DNA of 6,388 nt from Gammaproteobacteria bacterium. Its GTDB lineage: Bacteria > Pseudomonadota > Gammaproteobacteria > QOAV01. The translations under genes were made by a program, and so were the position numbers. The stretch's first letter is position 1. Each line of letters opens with the position of its first letter. Shown piece after piece: positions 4,397-6,388 of this stretch. The notes below the pieces were generated by a model that saw only the letters and a program-made list of their open reading frames with translations, made no database searches and was not told the DNA's origin. The stretch is taken from contig QOAV01000068.1 in NCBI GenBank assembly GCA_003972845.1, positions 1 through 6,388 on the forward strand, read 5' to 3'.

Positions 4397-6388
4397 ATGC
4401 TGAATAAAATCATTGATATAGCTGTCGCCAACCGCCTGCTGGTGGTGCTGGCACTGTTGGCAACCATCGTGGGCGGCGTGCTGATACTGCCCAAACTCAA
4501 TCTGGACGCCTTTCCTGACGTGACCAACGTACAGGTCACCATCAATACCGAAGCCGAGGGCCTGGCGGCGGAGGAAGTGGAACAGATCATCACCTACCCG
4601 GTGGAGGCGGTGATGTACAGCCTGCCGGATGTGCAAGAAGTTCGCTCCATTTCCAAGACCGGTCTGTCCGGCATTACCGTGGTTTTCAAGGAAGGCACCG
4701 ACATCTACTTTGCCCGGCAGCTGGTGTTCGAACAATTGCAGACCGCGCGCGAACAGATTCCCGAGGGTGTGGGTACGCCTGAAATGGGGCCCAATACTTC
4801 CGGCCTGGGCCAGGTGTACCAGTACCTGCTGCGCGCCGAAGACCCGGAGAAGTTCGACGCCATTACCCTCCGCAGCATCAACGACTGGGTGGTGAAACTG
4901 CTGCTGATGCCGGTGGATGGCGTCACCGACGTACTCTCCTTTGGCGGCGAGGTGCGCCAGTACCAGGTGCAGCTCAACCCGGACAGGCTGCTGGCGCACA
5001 AACTGGCGGCGGATGACGTGGCCGAAGCCATCGAAACCAACAACCGCAACGCCGGCGGCTGGTATCTGGACCGCGGCGCAGAGCAGCTGGTGATACGTGG
5101 CGTGGGCTGGGTGCGCAGCGGCGAGGATGGCCTGCGGGACATCGCCAATATTCCCCTGCGCGAGCACGACGGCGTGGTGGTGCGCGTGGCCGATGTTGCG
5201 GAAGTGACATTCGGCGGCGAAATCCGTCAGGGCGCGGTAACCATGACCCTGCGGGACGGAAACGGCGAGCCCAGACATCTGGGCGAAGTGGTGGTCGGCA
5301 TTGTGCTGAAACGCCTGGGCTCGAATACCAAGGCCACCATCGACGGCATCAAGCAACGTCTCCCGGCCATTCAGCAGGCGCTGCCCGACGGCGTGGTGCT
5401 GGAACCGTTCTACGACCAGTCAGAACTGGTGGAAAAAGCCGTGGCCACCGTGGCCAGGGCGCTGCTGGAAGCGTTCGTGCTCATTGTCATCGTGCTGGCA
5501 CTGTTTCTGATGAATCTGCGCGCCACCATACTGGTGCTGCTGTCCATTCCCATTTCCATCGGTCTGGCGCTGATACTCATGGCTCATTACGGCATATCTG
5601 CCAATTTGATGTCGCTAGGCGGACTGGCTATCGCCATTGGCATGATGGTGGATGGCTCGGTGGTGATGATGGAACACATATTCTCTCACCTCACCAGCCC
5701 CGACGCCCTGCACCGCGAAGAAGCCCGGAGGGAACTCGCGCCCGGCGACCCGGACTTGATCGACGCAACCCGCGACCATGGCATGGCGCTGCGCATCCAG
5801 GAAGCGGCGCGCGAAGTGGGTCAGCCGGTGTTTTTCGCGGTGCTGATTATTACTATCGTGTTTGCCCCGCTGTTCGCGCTGGAAGGCGTGGAGGGCAAGC
5901 TGTTTCAGCCCATGGCCATCGCCATTGTGCTGGCCATGCTGGCGTCGCTGATGGTGGCATTGATCGTGATACCGGCGCTGGCCACCTATGTTTTCCCGAA
6001 AGGCATCAAGGAAAAGGAAAGCCCGCTGCTCAAACCGCTGGCAAAGCTCTATCGCGCTTCTCTTACGCGCGCGCTGAGGGCGAGAAAAGCCGTAGTCGCT
6101 ATCGCCCTGGCACTGTTTGTAGGCGCGCTGGCGCTGATTCCCTTCCTTGGCACCGAATTCGTGCCGGAACTGGAAGAAGGCACACTCAATATCCGCGTCA
6201 CTCTGGCGCCTTCTTCCAGCCTGAAAACCTCGCTGGACGTGGCGCGCAAACTGGAAGCGCAACTCATGACTTTCCCCGAGGTGCTGTACGCCTCCAGCCG
6301 TGTGGGGCGCGCCGAAGTGGGCGGCGACCCGGAGCCGGTCTCCAATGTGGAGATTTTTGTTGGACTGAAACCCCAGAAAGAATGGACC
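4397..6388 (+). CDS. czcA: CzcA/CusA-family heavy-metal RND antiporter, C-terminus beyond window
   Basis: The frame is open from the ATG at 4397 to the last base: exactly 664 codons, about 60-65% of the usual 1030-1060 residues. It is the inner-membrane engine that exports metal cations with proton antiport. TM1 is about residues 12-31, followed by the HME hallmark DAFPDVTNVQV (37-47). The first periplasmic porter and docking domain runs to about 350. TM2 is about 355-374, TM3 376-398, TM4 404-425, TM5 477-497, TM6 506-535 and TM7 563-584; the second periplasmic domain then begins (GTEFVPELEEG, 585-595). TM4 reads GLAIAIGMMVDGSVV with D419 and E426, matching D408/E415 of CzcA. The position of CzcA D402 is A413, as in CusA, and H427 replaces the usual Asn after the Glu. 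The charged TM4-TM5 loop (about 427-472) is around 14 residues longer than in CusA. The ribosome site AGAAG (4384-4388) is weak, suggesting coupling to czcB. The symbol is family-level; the metal is unresolved (divalent cation more likely than Cu/Ag). Confidence 0.96.
   Translation, partial: MLNKIIDIAVANRLLVVLALLATIVGGVLILPKLNLDAFPDVTNVQVTINTEAEGLAAEEVEQIITYPVEAVMYSLPDVQEVRSISKTGLSGITVVFKEGTDIYFARQLVFEQLQTAREQIPEGVGTPEMGPNTSGLGQVYQYLLRAEDPEKFDAITLRSINDWVVKLLLMPVDGVTDVLSFGGEVRQYQVQLNPDRLLAHKLAADDVAEAIETNNRNAGGWYLDRGAEQLVIRGVGWVRSGEDGLRDIANIPLREHDGVVVRVADVAEVTFGGEIRQGAVTMTLRDGNGEPRHLGEVVVGIVLKRLGSNTKATIDGIKQRLPAIQQALPDGVVLEPFYDQSELVEKAVATVARALLEAFVLIVIVLALFLMNLRATILVLLSIPISIGLALILMAHYGISANLMSLGGLAIAIGMMVDGSVVMMEHIFSHLTSPDALHREEARRELAPGDPDLIDATRDHGMALRIQEAAREVGQPVFFAVLIITIVFAPLFALEGVEGKLFQPMAIAIVLAMLASLMVALIVIPALATYVFPKGIKEKESPLLKPLAKLYRASLTRALRARKAVVAIALALFVGALALIPFLGTEFVPELEEGTLNIRVTLAPSSSLKTSLDVARKLEAQLMTFPEVLYASSRVGRAEVGGDPEPVSNVEIFVGLKPQKEWT

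Noticed and set aside
3256..4593. Long minus-strand open frame (445 codons) opposite czcB and the czcA start
   Set aside because: It mirrors the czcB codon phase, has no ribosome site or domain, and spans two well-supported genes.
4319..5356. Minus-strand open frame (345 codons) opposite czcA
   Set aside because: His/Gln/Ala-rich composition typical of an antisense shadow of an RND gene; the plus-strand frame shows uninterrupted HME-RND motifs.
5615..6262. Minus-strand open frame (215 codons) opposite the TM4-TM7 region of czcA
   Set aside because: Its repeated His, Gln and Arg runs are the reverse reading of hydrophobic membrane helices; no start signal.
1..6388. CRISPR arrays, tRNA or rRNA genes, insertion-sequence ends
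   Set aside because: I saw no regularly spaced repeats, no tRNA-like cloverleaf segments, no transposase frame and no paired terminal inverted repeats.
4397..6388. Possible frameshift or truncation in the pump gene
   Set aside because: I translated the whole stretch in one frame: 664 codons without a stop, with TM and porter motifs in the right order. It is cut only by the window edge.

Overview
The window comes from a Gram-negative bacterium. It encodes outer-membrane and periplasmic parts of a tripartite efflux pump, with Sec-type and Tat-like signal sequences. The high G+C and strong G/C bias at third codon positions suggest a gamma- or betaproteobacterium. I cannot name the genus from sequence alone, and no rRNA or tRNA is present. 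Coding density is high and no gap exceeds about 160 bases.

Left part (1-1225), minus strand: a WYL-domain transcriptional regulator (239-1225) is followed 48 bases downstream by the start of a HIRAN-domain protein (1-190). That gene runs off the left edge and opens with a twin-arginine-like export signal. The two look like one operon. A perfect 7-bp hairpin sits exactly over the regulator's stop codon.

Middle (1226-1380): a divergent intergenic region that should hold promoters in both directions. I see no textbook promoter, only a short direct repeat 21 bp apart and a weak dyad.

Right part (1381-6388), plus strand: a heavy-metal efflux (HME-RND) operon. The order is a small exported Cys/His protein resembling CzcI (1381-1704), a CzcC-type outer-membrane channel (1776-3071), a CzcB-type periplasmic adaptor with a His/Glu-rich N-terminus (3232-4383), and a CzcA-type inner-membrane proton/metal antiporter (4397 to the right edge, 664 codons, no stop). 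A, B and C should assemble into a pump spanning both membranes that expels metal cations; the small protein is probably an accessory or sensor in the periplasm. The TM4 motif of the pump lacks the first Asp of the CzcA DFG-type motif and keeps Met residues found in CusA. The first periplasmic Met of CusA, however, appears to be Arg. The substrate is therefore unresolved.

The most unusual points are the exported HIRAN protein paired with a WYL regulator, the mixed Czc/Cus character of the pump, and the 160-base czcC-czcB gap, with its G+C-rich hairpin, C-rich segment and duplicated start-codon context. Nothing here by itself demonstrates a new system.
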